The translations under genes were made by a program, and so were the position numbers. This document shows, in pieces, positions 27,691 through 36,988 of a DNA stretch of 55,024 bases. Source of the stretch: Parvibaculum sp. (GTDB lineage: Bacteria; Pseudomonadota; Alphaproteobacteria; Parvibaculales; Parvibaculaceae); contig JAUSLL010000134.1 in the NCBI GenBank assembly GCA_030649335.1, positions 1 through 55,024 on the forward strand, in the 5' to 3' direction. The first letter of the stretch is position 1. Every line of letters begins with the position of its first letter. The notes beneath the pieces are model-generated. The model saw only the letters and a list, made by a program, of their open reading frames with translations. It was not told the origin of the DNA and searched no databases.

Positions 27691-29445
27691 ATGACGACTG
27701 ACACCAATCCGACATGGCCGGTGATGAGCATTGCTGAGGCCAACGCCGCGCTGACCGCACCCGGTATGCCGTTTGAAATGGAAACCGTGGATGTGCGCGG
27801 GCTGAGCTTGCGCAGCTACAAAAACACGCCGCCGCATTTGCGAGCCGTCTTTGAGGCCGGACGCCAATGGGGCAACCGCGACTTTCTCGTCTATGAAGGC
27901 GAGCGGCTGTCGTTTGAAAATCATTATCGAGCGGTCGTGACCTTCGGCCATGCACTTGCCGACACATATGGCGTCAAAAAAGGCGACCGCATCACCATTG
28001 CCATGCGCAATTATCCCGAATGGTCGATTGCCTTCTGGGCGGCAGCAGCATTGGGCGCCATCGTCGTGCCGCTCAACGCCTGGGGCACGGGGCCGGAACT
28101 GGAATACGGGATTTCGGATTCAGGTTCCAAGATCGTCATTGTTGATGGCGAACGGTTAGACCGGCTTGCGCCGCATCTCGACGCGTTGAAGCTCGACGCC
28201 CTGATTGTGGCGCGTGCGGGCAAGATGGATCTTGGCCGCGCTGTGGCAATGGAGGCGATCATCGGATTGCCGACGGGCTATGCGCGCCTGATGGACACGC
28301 CGCTGCCCGACCCTGAACTCGTGCCCGAAGACGACGCGACGATTTTTTATACGTCCGGCACCACAGGCAAACCCAAGGGCGCGCTCGGCACGCAGCGCAA
28401 TATTCTGACGAACCTCATCAGCGCCGCTTATGCGGGCACACGCGCCATGCTGCGCCGTGGTGAGACACCGCCCGCGCCCGATCCGGACGCGCCGCAACGC
28501 TCGATGCTGATTTCCGTGCCGTTCTTTCACGCGACCGGTTGCCACTCGATCCTCGTGCCCATGTATGTCGGAGGCGGCAAGCTCGTCATCATGCATAAGT
28601 GGCAGGCGGAACAAGCGCTGGAACTCATCGAGAAAGAAAAAATCCAAGCCTTTGGCGGCGTGCCCTCGATGGCATGGCAGGTGCTGGAAAGCCCAGACTT
28701 CGCCATCCGCGACACATCAAGCGTCGAGAGCATCAGCTATGGCGGCGCACCGTCAGCGCCCGATCTCGTGACACGCATCAAGAAGCAATTCCCCAAAGTC
28801 CAACCCGGCAACGGCTACGGGCTCACGGAAACATCTTCGATCACCACGACCAATTCGGCGGAAGACTATCAACACCGGCCGGAAAGTGCCGGGCCTGCCG
28901 TGCCTGTCTGCGACCTCAAAGTCGTCGATGAACACGGCAAGGACGTGGCCGCGGGCGAAGTCGGCGAGTTGTGGATCAAAGGGCCGAACGTCGTCAAAGG
29001 CTATTGGAACAAGCCCGAAGCGACAGCGGCGGCGATCACCGATGGCTGGCTTCATTCGGGCGATCTGGTGCGCATCGACGAAGAAGGTTTTGTCTTCATC
29101 CTCGACCGCGCCAAGGACATGCTGATCCGTGGCGGCGAGAACATTTACTGCGTGGAAGTCGAAGGCGCGCTCTATTCGCACCCCGCTGTGATGGACGCCG
29201 CCGTTGTCGCCATCCCGCACAAGGTGCTGGGCGAGGAAGTAGGCGCTGTGGTGCAAATCGCGCCCGGCAAATTTGTCGATGAGCCGGAACTCAAAGCCCA
29301 TGTGCGCCAATTGCTCGCCGGTTTCAAAGTGCCGATCAAGATCGAGATCCGCCACGAACCGCTGCCGCGCAACGCCAATGGCAAGATTATGAAATCGGAA
29401 TTGCGTGACGATATGAAGAAATACGCAGGAACAGGCGCGGCCTGA
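27691..29445 (+). CDS. Class I adenylate-forming acyl-CoA synthetase
   Basis: 584 residues. Activates a carboxylic acid to its acyl-AMP and then CoA thioester. The P-loop is IFYTSGTTGKPKGALGTQ, the A5 motif NGYGLTETSSI, A7 DGWLHSGDLVRIDEEG, A8 hinge DRAKDMLIRGGENIYCVEVE and the C-terminal lysine in PRNANGKIMKSELR. Complete by these criteria. It leads a tight three-gene unit with an SDR (8 bp gap) and a crotonase (10 bp gap), suggesting breakdown or remodelling of a specific acid. Chain length or aromatic specificity cannot be read from the sequence. Confidence 0.88.
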   Translation: MTTDTNPTWPVMSIAEANAALTAPGMPFEMETVDVRGLSLRSYKNTPPHLRAVFEAGRQWGNRDFLVYEGERLSFENHYRAVVTFGHALADTYGVKKGDRITIAMRNYPEWSIAFWAAAALGAIVVPLNAWGTGPELEYGISDSGSKIVIVDGERLDRLAPHLDALKLDALIVARAGKMDLGRAVAMEAIIGLPTGYARLMDTPLPDPELVPEDDATIFYTSGTTGKPKGALGTQRNILTNLISAAYAGTRAMLRRGETPPAPDPDAPQRSMLISVPFFHATGCHSILVPMYVGGGKLVIMHKWQAEQALELIEKEKIQAFGGVPSMAWQVLESPDFAIRDTSSVESISYGGAPSAPDLVTRIKKQFPKVQPGNGYGLTETSSITTTNSAEDYQHRPESAGPAVPVCDLKVVDEHGKDVAAGEVGELWIKGPNVVKGYWNKPEATAAAITDGWLHSGDLVRIDEEGFVFILDRAKDMLIRGGENIYCVEVEGALYSHPAVMDAAVVAIPHKVLGEEVGAVVQIAPGKFVDEPELKAHVRQLLAGFKVPIKIEIRHEPLPRNANGKIMKSELRDDMKKYAGTGAA

Positions 29446-29452
29446 GGGAGAG

Positions 29453-30229
29453 ATGAATATGAAAATGGATCTGACAGGTCGCGTGGCATTGGTCACAGGC
29501 GGCTCGCGCGGCATTGGTCGCGCTATCGCCATTGCGCTTGCTGAAGCCGGTGCCGATGTGGCGGTGAACTATCGCAAGGGTAAGGACGAAGCCGACGAAG
29601 TGGTGGCCGAGATCACCAAATTGGGCCGCAAAGCCAAAGCCTATTCGGCGTCTGTTGAAAATTTCGAGGAGGACCAGCTGATGGTCGCCGACGTGCTGAA
29701 AGATTTCGGTTCCATCGGCATTCTAGTGAACAACGCGGGCATCGCCTCGCGCGGCAACACGGTGGCCGACACCGACCCGCTGGAGCTTGAGCGCGTGCTG
29801 CGCGTGCATGCTATGGCACCGCATTACATGGCAAAACTCGTGCTGCCGCATATGCGCAAAGAAGAACGTGGCGACATCATCATCATCTCGTCGATTGCGA
29901 CGCTGAGCCATTCAGCCAATGGCGGGCCTTACAATATGGGCAAAGCGGCAGCAGAAGCACTGGCGCTGACGCTTGCGAAAGAAGAACGCAAGCACGGCAT
30001 CCGTACCAATATCGTGGCTCCCGGATTGACCGCGACCGACATGGGCTCGCGGCTCGCCGCGGCACGCGCAGGCAAGAAGGGCATGGACATCCACGACCTC
30101 GACGCGACGATGCCTTTTGGTCATGTGTGCTCGCCTGAAGAGGTGGCGGCAGCGGTGGTTTATCTCGTGTCGGGCGCGAACCCTTATGCCAACGGGCAGA
30201 AGATCAATATTGATGGCGGCGGGAATTGA
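29453..30229 (+). CDS. SDR family oxidoreductase (FabG-like)
   Basis: 258 residues. TGGSRGIGRAIAIAL is the cofactor loop, NNAG lies in VNNAGIASRG, and the active site has ISSIATLSHSANGG with Tyr-Lys in YNMGKAAAEAL. It ends PYANGQKINIDGG, the classic family C terminus. In this operon it probably oxidises or reduces the hydroxyacyl intermediate formed after activation by the upstream ligase. GAGGGAGAG ribosome-binding site. Confidence 0.88.
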   Translation: MNMKMDLTGRVALVTGGSRGIGRAIAIALAEAGADVAVNYRKGKDEADEVVAEITKLGRKAKAYSASVENFEEDQLMVADVLKDFGSIGILVNNAGIASRGNTVADTDPLELERVLRVHAMAPHYMAKLVLPHMRKEERGDIIIISSIATLSHSANGGPYNMGKAAAEALALTLAKEERKHGIRTNIVAPGLTATDMGSRLAAARAGKKGMDIHDLDATMPFGHVCSPEEVAAAVVYLVSGANPYANGQKINIDGGGN

Positions 30230-30239
30230 GGGTGAAGCC

Positions 30240-31079
30240 ATGACCGAATTCCAGACGCTGCTCTATGAAACTCCCGCACCGCATATCGCGCGGATCGTGC
30301 TCAACCGGCCCGACACGCGCAATGCGCAGGACACGCGGCTGCTTTATGAGTTGAACGATGCGTTCAACAAGGCGGCGCATGATGACAGCGTGAAGGTCAT
30401 CATCCTTGCCGCCAACGGCCCGCATTTTTCGTCCGGCCATGATCTGCGCGAGCGTGACGCGCAAGCGGTGATGAAAGAGTTTCCAACCGTGGGCACATGG
30501 TGTGGCTTTGAATGTGCTGGTGCCGAAGCGCAGATGGCGCGCGAGAAGGAAATCTACATCGGCTTCAGCGAACGCTGGCGGAACATTCCCAAACCGACGA
30601 TTGCCGAAGTGCAGGGCAAGTGCATCGCGGGCGGGCTGATGCTGGTTTGGCCTTGCGACATTATCGTGGCCGCTGACGATGCAGCGTTTCTCGACAATAC
30701 GGTCGCGATGGGCGTCGGCGGCGCGGAGTTTTTCAATCACCCGTGGGAATTGGGCGTGAGGAAAGCCAAGGAGCTTTTGTTCACGGCGGATTGGTTGTCG
30801 GCGCAAGAAGCTGAAAAGCTCGGCATGGTGAACCATGTGGTGCCGCGTGACACGCTGACGAGTTTCACACTGGCGCTGGCGGAGAAGATTGCGACAAAGC
30901 CATTGTTTGCATTGAAGCTTGCGAAAGAAGCGGTGAACGCGGCGCAGGATGCGCAAGGCAGGTCGTCCGCGATGCAGACAGCCTTTGCGCTGCATCAACT
31001 GGCGCATAGTCACAATATGCAGGTGCACGGGATGCTGATTGATCCCAGCGGGATTTCACCGGCGGTGAAACGCGGGTGA
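30240..31079 (+). CDS. Enoyl-CoA hydratase/isomerase (crotonase) family protein
   Basis: 279 residues of the crotonase fold, with the CoA-binding and oxyanion-hole stretch NGPHFSSGHDLRERD and the second oxyanion loop KCIAGGLMLVWPCDII. When aligned by eye to enoyl-CoA hydratase, the two catalytic glutamates are replaced: Glu144 by Met (GGLML) and Glu164 by Thr (FLDNTVAMG). It is therefore unlikely to be an ordinary hydratase and may be another crotonase activity. ATG at 30240 follows GAGGGTGA. It ends the operon with a strong terminator. Confidence 0.85.
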   Translation: MTEFQTLLYETPAPHIARIVLNRPDTRNAQDTRLLYELNDAFNKAAHDDSVKVIILAANGPHFSSGHDLRERDAQAVMKEFPTVGTWCGFECAGAEAQMAREKEIYIGFSERWRNIPKPTIAEVQGKCIAGGLMLVWPCDIIVAADDAAFLDNTVAMGVGGAEFFNHPWELGVRKAKELLFTADWLSAQEAEKLGMVNHVVPRDTLTSFTLALAEKIATKPLFALKLAKEAVNAAQDAQGRSSAMQTAFALHQLAHSHNMQVHGMLIDPSGISPAVKRG

Positions 31080-31096
31080 AAAAATGCTGAAAGCAA

Positions 31097-31130
31097 AAAA
31101 GGCCGGTGTTTCCACCGGCCTTTTCTTTTG
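31097..31130 (+). terminator. Rho-independent terminator of the acyl-CoA operon
   Basis: Twelve-base stem AAAAGGCCGGTG/CACCGGCCTTTT with a four-base loop, running into TTTTCTTTTG. It lies between the crotonase and the convergent glucan synthase and could serve both. Confidence 0.85.
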
Positions 31131-31143
31131 TCTTATGTGCCGG

Positions 31144-33867
31144 TCAATCCGCCGCCGACAAGGCCGGTGACGGCTGCTTGTTGGATTTGAACATCGCGGG
31201 CAGCACGTTGATGAAACTTAAGAGAACCGCTGCGGCGTAAGGCACCGACTGCACCAGCAACACTGCGACCCAGAGGCGGGACAGGCTGTCGGCGAAGTTC
31301 TCGTTCATCAGGAAGGCAGCAGCCAGACCCCAGAGGAGAACGAGCATGACGGCTTCTTCGCGGACCTGAATGATGGCGGCGGCAAGCGGTGGCTTGTCTT
31401 CGCATTTGGGAGTGCGGAAGAAGGGTTTGCTTGAGGTGAACATGCCGTTGAGCATGGCTTTGGCCACCGTATGCGTGAGACCCAGCGCCGCGACGCCTGC
31501 ACCGAGACTTTCGATGAAGCTGCAATCCTTCACACGCACGGCATAGAGCCACAGCGAGCGCACGAATTTGAAGACGAAGCTGCCGATGGTCGGGATGAGG
31601 AAAGCGGCAACGGGCAGCGCCACCATTTTGGGATAGTAGAGCGCGAAGACCGAGAGGCCGATGGAGGCGGTGGTGAAACCGAGCGCCAAACCGTCGGCAA
31701 ACCACGGCAACCAGCCCGCGAGGAAATAGTAACGCTGTGCGGACGTGAGGCCGCCTTTGCGCGCCCATGGCGCAAGCGAAGACCAGTGATGCTTGACGAT
31801 CTGCACCGCACCGTAAGCCCAGCGGAAACGCTGGCCGATGTAGCCTGCGAGCGTGTCCGGTGTCAGGCCCTGACCGAAGGAATGGTTGATGTAAACGCTG
31901 TCATAGCCTTCGCGGTAAAGCTTGATGCCGAGTTCGGCATCTTCACAGATGCACCATTCGGCCCAAGCGCCGACTTTGATGAGCGCGGATTTGCGCACCA
32001 GCGTCATGGTGCCGTGCTGGATGACGGCGTTGAAATAGTTGCGCTGGACCATGCCGATGTGGAAGAAGCCGGCATATTCCCAGTCGCACATATTTTTGAA
32101 CATGCTCTCGTGGCCGTCGCGGTAATCCTGCGGCGATTGCACGAAGCCGATGTCTTCCTTGGCAAAATAAGGAACCATCGTGCGCAGCCAGTCGGGCGAG
32201 ACCTGATAGTCGCTGTCGATGACAGCGATGATGTCGGCGTCTTCGGCGGTCTGTTCAAGCCCGTAGTTGAGCGCACCGGCCTTGAAGCCCGGCCAGTTTT
32301 CCAGATGGAAGAAACGAAAGCGCGGACCAAGCGCGGCGCAAGCCTCGCGCACGGGTTGCCAGACTTTCGGGTCCACTGTGTTGTTGTCGAGAACGAGAAC
32401 TTCGAAATTGGGATAATCGAGTTTGGAAAGCGCGATCAATGTTTCGCGCACCATGTCCGGTGGTTCATTGTGAATGGGCACATGGATGGAGACTTTGTTG
32501 TCGGGATAGCCCGCCGCCTGTTCGAAAGGTTCGAAAGTGCGTTCACCGCGCCGCGTCCAGATGACTTCGACAAATTCGATGGCTTCGGTGAGAAGCACCA
32601 TGATGAGAAGCGCCTGGGCAGCAAAGAGGAAGGTCCAGACAACCGTGTCAAAGGACGAAAGATAAAGACCGGTCACCGACAGACCCGCATAAGCAAAAGC
32701 CGAAGCGGCGACCTGCGTGATGATGGTGAAGATGATGACACCGGCAGGGCGCACATGCTGGCGGATCATCATGAAGAGGACGGCAAAGACAAGTGCCAGA
32801 CCGGCGGCGATGGCAGCCCAGAGACGCCATTGCGGCGCTTCCGAGATCGAGCCCTTCATCGGGAACTTCGGCTGACGGTCGGCGTTGTAAATGCCCCAAT
32901 AGGCACCGGCGGCACCTTCTTCGGATGCTTTCCACGGCTGGTCGAAGGCTTCCATGACGTAGTAGGTGAGGTCGGCATCCTTGGCGCGGTTCAGGAACTC
33001 GCGCATGAAGGTTGCCTGATTGACAAGCGAAGGCACAGCCTCGTCGGTGAGTTCAGCTTCCGGGATGCCGGGATAAGGCTTGCGCGGTATGATCTTGCCA
33101 CGGCTCGGCCAGCCCACTTCCGTGATGACGATGGGCTTGTCGGGATATTTGGCATGCAATTCATCAAGGCGTTCAAAGACAGCGGTCACTGCCGTATTAA
33201 CCGGGATGCCTTCCCAATAGGGCAGGATTTGCACGCCGATGTAGCTCACTGCTTTCACAAGCTCGGGATTGTTGAGCCAGATATGTGGCGGCTCGGCGGT
33301 CGAGATCGGTTTCCACACGCCTCTTTTGCGCACTTCAGCGATATAGGCGATGAGCTCTTCGACGGGGAGCTCGTTGCGAAGCAGGGCTTCGTTGCCGACG
33401 AGCACGCGCACGACATTTTGCTTCTTGGCGAGTTTGACGAGTTCGGTGATTTCCTGCTCGTTGCGAACCTTGTCGCCGCTGATCCATGCGCCCACCGCGA
33501 CGGACAACCCGTCGTCGGCGGCGAGATCGGGAATGTCTTCGAGGCCGCGGATCACGGAATAGGTACGGATCGCCTGCACGGTGCCTGACAGAATTTCCAG
33601 ATCAGCGCTGATTTCATCATGGCTCGGATGGACAGCTTTGGTCGGATCCTGTCCGCGCTGATAAGGGCTGTAGGAGAAGCCGACGATTTCACCCGTCCAG
33701 GCTTCCGCCTCATGCGGCTGATTGAACGCCGCCCAGATCGCCAGGTTGGCGGCGATGATGATGGGCAGCACAAACAGGAAAAAGGCAGCGAAACGCGCGA
33801 ATACACCTGTGCGGCTGGGAGCCGGTGTGGCTTTGGGGGCGGGCGCGTCTGGTACAGGGTTGTCCAT
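31144..33867 (-). CDS. ndvB: GH17-GT2 beta-1,3-glucan synthase/transglycosylase (NdvB type)
   Basis: 907-residue inner-membrane enzyme. After one helix (about 25-48) a periplasmic GH17-like domain carries the acid/base Glu160 in RVLVGNEALLR and nucleophile Glu250 in VITEVGWPS. After more helices (about 347-435) comes a cytosolic family 2 glycosyltransferase with IHVPIHNEP, the DSD at 551-553, ED at 642-643 and QRFRW at 679-683, then C-terminal helices. Bradyrhizobium NdvB-type proteins with this fusion make branched or cyclic beta-(1,3)(1,6)-glucans: the GT2 part polymerises and the GH17 part cuts and re-joins. These glucans serve osmoadaptation and biofilms. Precise product is inferred. Confidence 0.88.
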   Translation of the reverse strand: MDNPVPDAPAPKATPAPSRTGVFARFAAFFLFVLPIIIAANLAIWAAFNQPHEAEAWTGEIVGFSYSPYQRGQDPTKAVHPSHDEISADLEILSGTVQAIRTYSVIRGLEDIPDLAADDGLSVAVGAWISGDKVRNEQEITELVKLAKKQNVVRVLVGNEALLRNELPVEELIAYIAEVRKRGVWKPISTAEPPHIWLNNPELVKAVSYIGVQILPYWEGIPVNTAVTAVFERLDELHAKYPDKPIVITEVGWPSRGKIIPRKPYPGIPEAELTDEAVPSLVNQATFMREFLNRAKDADLTYYVMEAFDQPWKASEEGAAGAYWGIYNADRQPKFPMKGSISEAPQWRLWAAIAAGLALVFAVLFMMIRQHVRPAGVIIFTIITQVAASAFAYAGLSVTGLYLSSFDTVVWTFLFAAQALLIMVLLTEAIEFVEVIWTRRGERTFEPFEQAAGYPDNKVSIHVPIHNEPPDMVRETLIALSKLDYPNFEVLVLDNNTVDPKVWQPVREACAALGPRFRFFHLENWPGFKAGALNYGLEQTAEDADIIAVIDSDYQVSPDWLRTMVPYFAKEDIGFVQSPQDYRDGHESMFKNMCDWEYAGFFHIGMVQRNYFNAVIQHGTMTLVRKSALIKVGAWAEWCICEDAELGIKLYREGYDSVYINHSFGQGLTPDTLAGYIGQRFRWAYGAVQIVKHHWSSLAPWARKGGLTSAQRYYFLAGWLPWFADGLALGFTTASIGLSVFALYYPKMVALPVAAFLIPTIGSFVFKFVRSLWLYAVRVKDCSFIESLGAGVAALGLTHTVAKAMLNGMFTSSKPFFRTPKCEDKPPLAAAIIQVREEAVMLVLLWGLAAAFLMNENFADSLSRLWVAVLLVQSVPYAAAVLLSFINVLPAMFKSNKQPSPALSAAD

Positions 33868-33980
33868 TTAGGATCCTAATAGGGCCGTCAGGAAAGTGGG
33901 GTTCACAGGGCGCGATTTCAGCCTGACATCTTCGCGTCTGTCTATATACCGTTTGCGGGTGCGGCGCTGAGGGCACCTGA

Positions 33981-34015
33981 AAATAGCCGTTGAAAACGAG
34001 TTTCAACGGCTATTT
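33981..34015 (-). terminator. Terminator after the amidohydrolase
   Basis: Perfect 15-bp stem with a five-base loop, 26 bp downstream of the amidohydrolase stop on the minus strand, ending in TATTTTC. Confidence 0.85.
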
Positions 34016-34041
34016 GTGGCGATAATTTGTTGTCGTAATGC

Positions 34042-35787
34042 CTAGTCAGCGGCTGACGCGATGCGCACGCCTGCGGGACGGGTTTGCGCGCCGCGCAACA
34101 GGCGACCATTGAGTGCGCCGGTCGGCACGCCGCTGCGGAAAGCCACCGTGCCTGAGACGATGCTGGCCGTGTAACCATCGGCATGCTGGATCAGGCGTTT
34201 GCCGCCTGCGGGCAGGTCGTTGACGATATGCGGCGAGTAGAGCTTCAGGTTGTCGAAGTCGATGACATTGACGTCGGCCTTCATGCCTGGCGCGAGGATG
34301 CCGCGATCCAGCACATTGATGAGTTCGGCGTTGCGGCCGGTGAGACCGTGGATCAGCCATTCGAGCGGCAACTTCGGCCCGCGCGTGCGGTCGCGGCCCC
34401 AATGGGTGAGCAATGTCGTCGGGAAGCTCGCGTCGCAGATGATGCCGCAATGCGCGCCGCCGTCCGACAGACCGAAGGCTGTGTTGGGGTGGCGGAGCAT
34501 TTTTTCGACATTGTCGAAACTGCCCGACGTGTAATTCATCAGCGGGAAATAGAGGAGCGCCTTGCCGTCGCGTTCCAGCATCATGTCGAGGATGACTTCG
34601 CGCGGGTTCTTGCCTGTGGCCGCCGCGATGGCTTTGACGCTCATCTCGGGCGCGGGTTCGTAATTGGGCACTTCACCGAGCGCGAACATCTTGTGATAGC
34701 CCACACACAGCATCTCGATGATTTCGCCTGCGGGATAGACGGGTTCTTCAGCAAGGAGGGCCGCGCGGAATTCAGGATCACGCAGCGCCTTCAACTGCTG
34801 GTCGAGCGGCGCGCCCCAGATGGAGCGGAAGGTCTGGTGCATGACGAATGGATTGAGCGAAGCGGTGAGGCCGAGAAGAAGGCCGGTGGCACGCGGCGGC
34901 ACCTGACCCTTGATCGGCAGACCGGCCTTGTTGGCTTCCGCAATATTGTGGAGCACACGCGCCCAAACATCGGGCCAGCGGTCGTCCTGCTCAATGGTGA
35001 TCGACATGGGACGGCCCGAGATTTCGACCATGCCGCGCAGCATCGCGAATTCGGCGTCCGTGTCTTTAAAATCGGCGATGAGCTGGAGGACGCCTTTGCC
35101 TGCCTTGCCCATGGCGCGCGCGATGCCGTGCAATTCGGCGGCTTCGGCCTTGAGCGTCGGCGTCAATCCGCCTTTGACGTCTTTATGCTTCACGGTGCGC
35201 GAGGTGGAAAAGCCGAGCGCGCCAGCGTCGAGTGCCTCAACAACAAGACGCGCCATCGCTTCAGTGTCGGCAGCGGTGGCGGGCTCAAGCGCGGGCGCGC
35301 GGTCGCCCATCACATAGGCGCGCACGGCTGCATGGGGAATTTGCAAACCGACATCAAGCGCCAGCGGCGAGGCTTCGACGGCATCCATATAGTCGGCGAA
35401 ACTTTCCCAGTTCCATTTGATGCCTTCGGCAAGGGCGGAACCCGGAATATCCTCGACGCCTTCCATCAGGCCCATCAGCCATTCGCGCTGCTGCGGCTTG
35501 CAAGGCGCAAAGCCGACGCCGCAATTGCCCATGACAGCGGTGGTGACACCATGAAAAGTGGAGGGCTGAAGATAGGGGTCCCATGTGACCTGTCCGTCGT
35601 AATGCGTATGCACATCGACAAAGCCCGGTGTCACGATCTGGCCTTTGGCGTCGATCTCTTCTTTGCCGCCGCCTGTCACTTTGCCGACAGCGACAATGGT
35701 GCGCCCCTCGATGGCGATATCGGCTTCAATCGGCGCGGCGCCCGTGCCGTCGAATACTGTGCCGCCCCGGATGACGAGATCGTGCAT
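34042..35787 (-). CDS. N-acyl-D-amino-acid deacylase-like amidohydrolase
   Basis: 581 residues, amidohydrolase superfamily (D-aminoacylase/dihydroorotase-like group). The N terminus has the composite beta-sandwich and VTPGFVDVHTHYDGQVTWDP, with the metal-binding HxH. The characteristic GNCGVGFAPC contains the cysteine expected in D-aminoacylases. Downstream are GFSTSRTVKH, LSDGGAHCGIICD and ILAPGMKADVNVID. GAGGGAG site before the start. Substrate may be an N-acyl-D-amino acid or a related cyclic amide. It is divergent from the small paralogous pair to its right. Confidence 0.86.
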   Translation of the reverse strand: MHDLVIRGGTVFDGTGAAPIEADIAIEGRTIVAVGKVTGGGKEEIDAKGQIVTPGFVDVHTHYDGQVTWDPYLQPSTFHGVTTAVMGNCGVGFAPCKPQQREWLMGLMEGVEDIPGSALAEGIKWNWESFADYMDAVEASPLALDVGLQIPHAAVRAYVMGDRAPALEPATAADTEAMARLVVEALDAGALGFSTSRTVKHKDVKGGLTPTLKAEAAELHGIARAMGKAGKGVLQLIADFKDTDAEFAMLRGMVEISGRPMSITIEQDDRWPDVWARVLHNIAEANKAGLPIKGQVPPRATGLLLGLTASLNPFVMHQTFRSIWGAPLDQQLKALRDPEFRAALLAEEPVYPAGEIIEMLCVGYHKMFALGEVPNYEPAPEMSVKAIAAATGKNPREVILDMMLERDGKALLYFPLMNYTSGSFDNVEKMLRHPNTAFGLSDGGAHCGIICDASFPTTLLTHWGRDRTRGPKLPLEWLIHGLTGRNAELINVLDRGILAPGMKADVNVIDFDNLKLYSPHIVNDLPAGGKRLIQHADGYTASIVSGTVAFRSGVPTGALNGRLLRGAQTRPAGVRIASAAD

Positions 35788-35897
35788 GGCTAAACTCCCT
35801 CAAATGCTCTGAATGGCAATTGCGGGAACTATAGCGATTTTACGCCCGTCCGGACAGGTGCTAGCTTGCGGCTGAAACAACGGGGATTCTGCAATCT

Positions 35898-36380
35898 ATG
35901 ACTGACAACCTGCATTATGTGACGGCGTGGCAGCGCAATGATCCCAAGCTGGAAGCTGATGCCATCGCCATGTGGAGCGACATGGGCGTGTTGCACCCCA
36001 GCGTCAGCCCCGAACAACGCGCCAAGCAACTGGTGACGCTCGCCTATGTCGGCGACCGGCTGATTGGCATCACCACCGCCGAAGTGTCGCGCCATGAGCC
36101 GGTGCGCCAGAACATCGCTTTCATGCGTCTGTTGCTGCGGCCGGAAACTGAACGTCAGGGTATTGCCGTGCCGATCACCATTGCCATGCGCGAGACATTG
36201 CGCGAATGGTCGGCGGCCAATCCGGCAGCCCAGGTCGCCGGTTGCGGCATCATCATCACCGCCAAAGGCTATGGCGCCCAACCGGTACTGCCGGCTGGTC
36301 TGGCGCTTGCGGGCTACACGCCTGAGGGCCTGCAGATCCGCCTCTATTGGTGGGATCATTTCCGCCTGCCGGTGGCCTGA
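35898..36380 (+). CDS. Hypothetical protein, tandem paralogue A
   Basis: 160 residues, no signal peptide or membrane segment. Conserved features shared with the next gene are VxxAWxxNxPKxExDAIAMW near the N terminus, IAFMRLLLRPE in the middle and WWDHFRL at the C terminus. The segment FMRLLLRPETERQGIAVPIT could be the acyl-CoA-binding region of a GNAT-like fold, but I do not recognise a named family. It ends four bases before its paralogue. Part of this gene also survives as a relic at 40.5 kb. Confidence 0.8.
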   Translation: MTDNLHYVTAWQRNDPKLEADAIAMWSDMGVLHPSVSPEQRAKQLVTLAYVGDRLIGITTAEVSRHEPVRQNIAFMRLLLRPETERQGIAVPITIAMRETLREWSAANPAAQVAGCGIIITAKGYGAQPVLPAGLALAGYTPEGLQIRLYWWDHFRLPVA

Positions 36381-36384
36381 ACCT

Positions 36385-36864
36385 ATGTCCATGCAATTTG
36401 AATGTGTTTCGGCCTGGAAACAGAACAATCCGAAATTTGAACAAGACGCCATCGCCATGTGGGCGGAGACGGGACGGCTGTTGCCGAAGCATTCGCCGGA
36501 GGATCGCGCCAAGGAACTTGCGGTGCTGGCCTATGCCGAGGGTCGCCTTGTCGGCATCACAACCTGTGTGATTACGTTCTACCCGCCGCTTCGCCAAAAA
36601 TTTGCCTTCATGCGCCTGCTGCTGCGTCCTGAAGTGGAAAAATCCGGCGTCGTCGTGCCGTTGACGTTTGCCTTTCGCGAAACGCTGCGTCAGTGGTCGT
36701 TAGAAAATCCGGCCGAAAAAGTGGCGGGATACGGTGCCGTCATTACCAATCGTGGCTATGGCGCGCGCGGCGTCCTCAATGCCGGATTGACGCTGGTCAA
36801 CCACACGCCCGAAGGAAGTCAGGTGCGTGTTTTTTGGTGGGATCATTTCCGTCTGGATATCTGA
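36385..36864 (+). CDS. Hypothetical protein, tandem paralogue B
   Basis: 159 residues, collinear with paralogue A over its full length: AWKQNNPKFEQDAIAMWAETG, FAFMRLLLRPEVEKSGVVVP and VRVFWWDHFRLDI. The chosen ATG at 36385 aligns with the start of A; a second ATG at 36391 is possible. It arose by tandem duplication and is probably co-translated with A. Function unknown, with the same tentative GNAT-like suggestion. Confidence 0.8.
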   Translation: MSMQFECVSAWKQNNPKFEQDAIAMWAETGRLLPKHSPEDRAKELAVLAYAEGRLVGITTCVITFYPPLRQKFAFMRLLLRPEVEKSGVVVPLTFAFRETLRQWSLENPAEKVAGYGAVITNRGYGARGVLNAGLTLVNHTPEGSQVRVFWWDHFRLDI

Positions 36865-36953
36865 CGCGGACGATCGATTGCCGGGGTGTCATTAAACATT
36901 CAAAATTGAGGTATTTCCCGTTTTGCCCTCGTCAAAAAAGTGACCGAGACGAG

Positions 36954-36988
36954 AATCCTATTGTCTGGCACGCAAATCCTACTGTCTG
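36954..36988 (+). promoter_or_regulatory. Direct repeat ahead of the first autotransporter
   Basis: Two copies of a 14-mer, AATCCTATTGTCTG (36954-36967) and AATCCTACTGTCTG (36975-36988), differ by one base and are 21 bp apart, about two helical turns. A dyad TGTTC-N4-GAACA follows at 37001-37014. They lie about 100 bp before the start of the first autotransporter and look like operator sites for its regulator. Confidence 0.45.

Noticed and set aside
31471..33588. 705-codon open frame antisense to the glucan synthase
   Set aside because: It is the mirror of a clear coding gene in GC-rich sequence, has no recognisable domain and a low-complexity charged composition.
34183..35793. 536-codon open frame antisense to the amidohydrolase
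   Set aside because: It is a shadow of codon bias in the real gene; there is no ribosome-binding site or motif.
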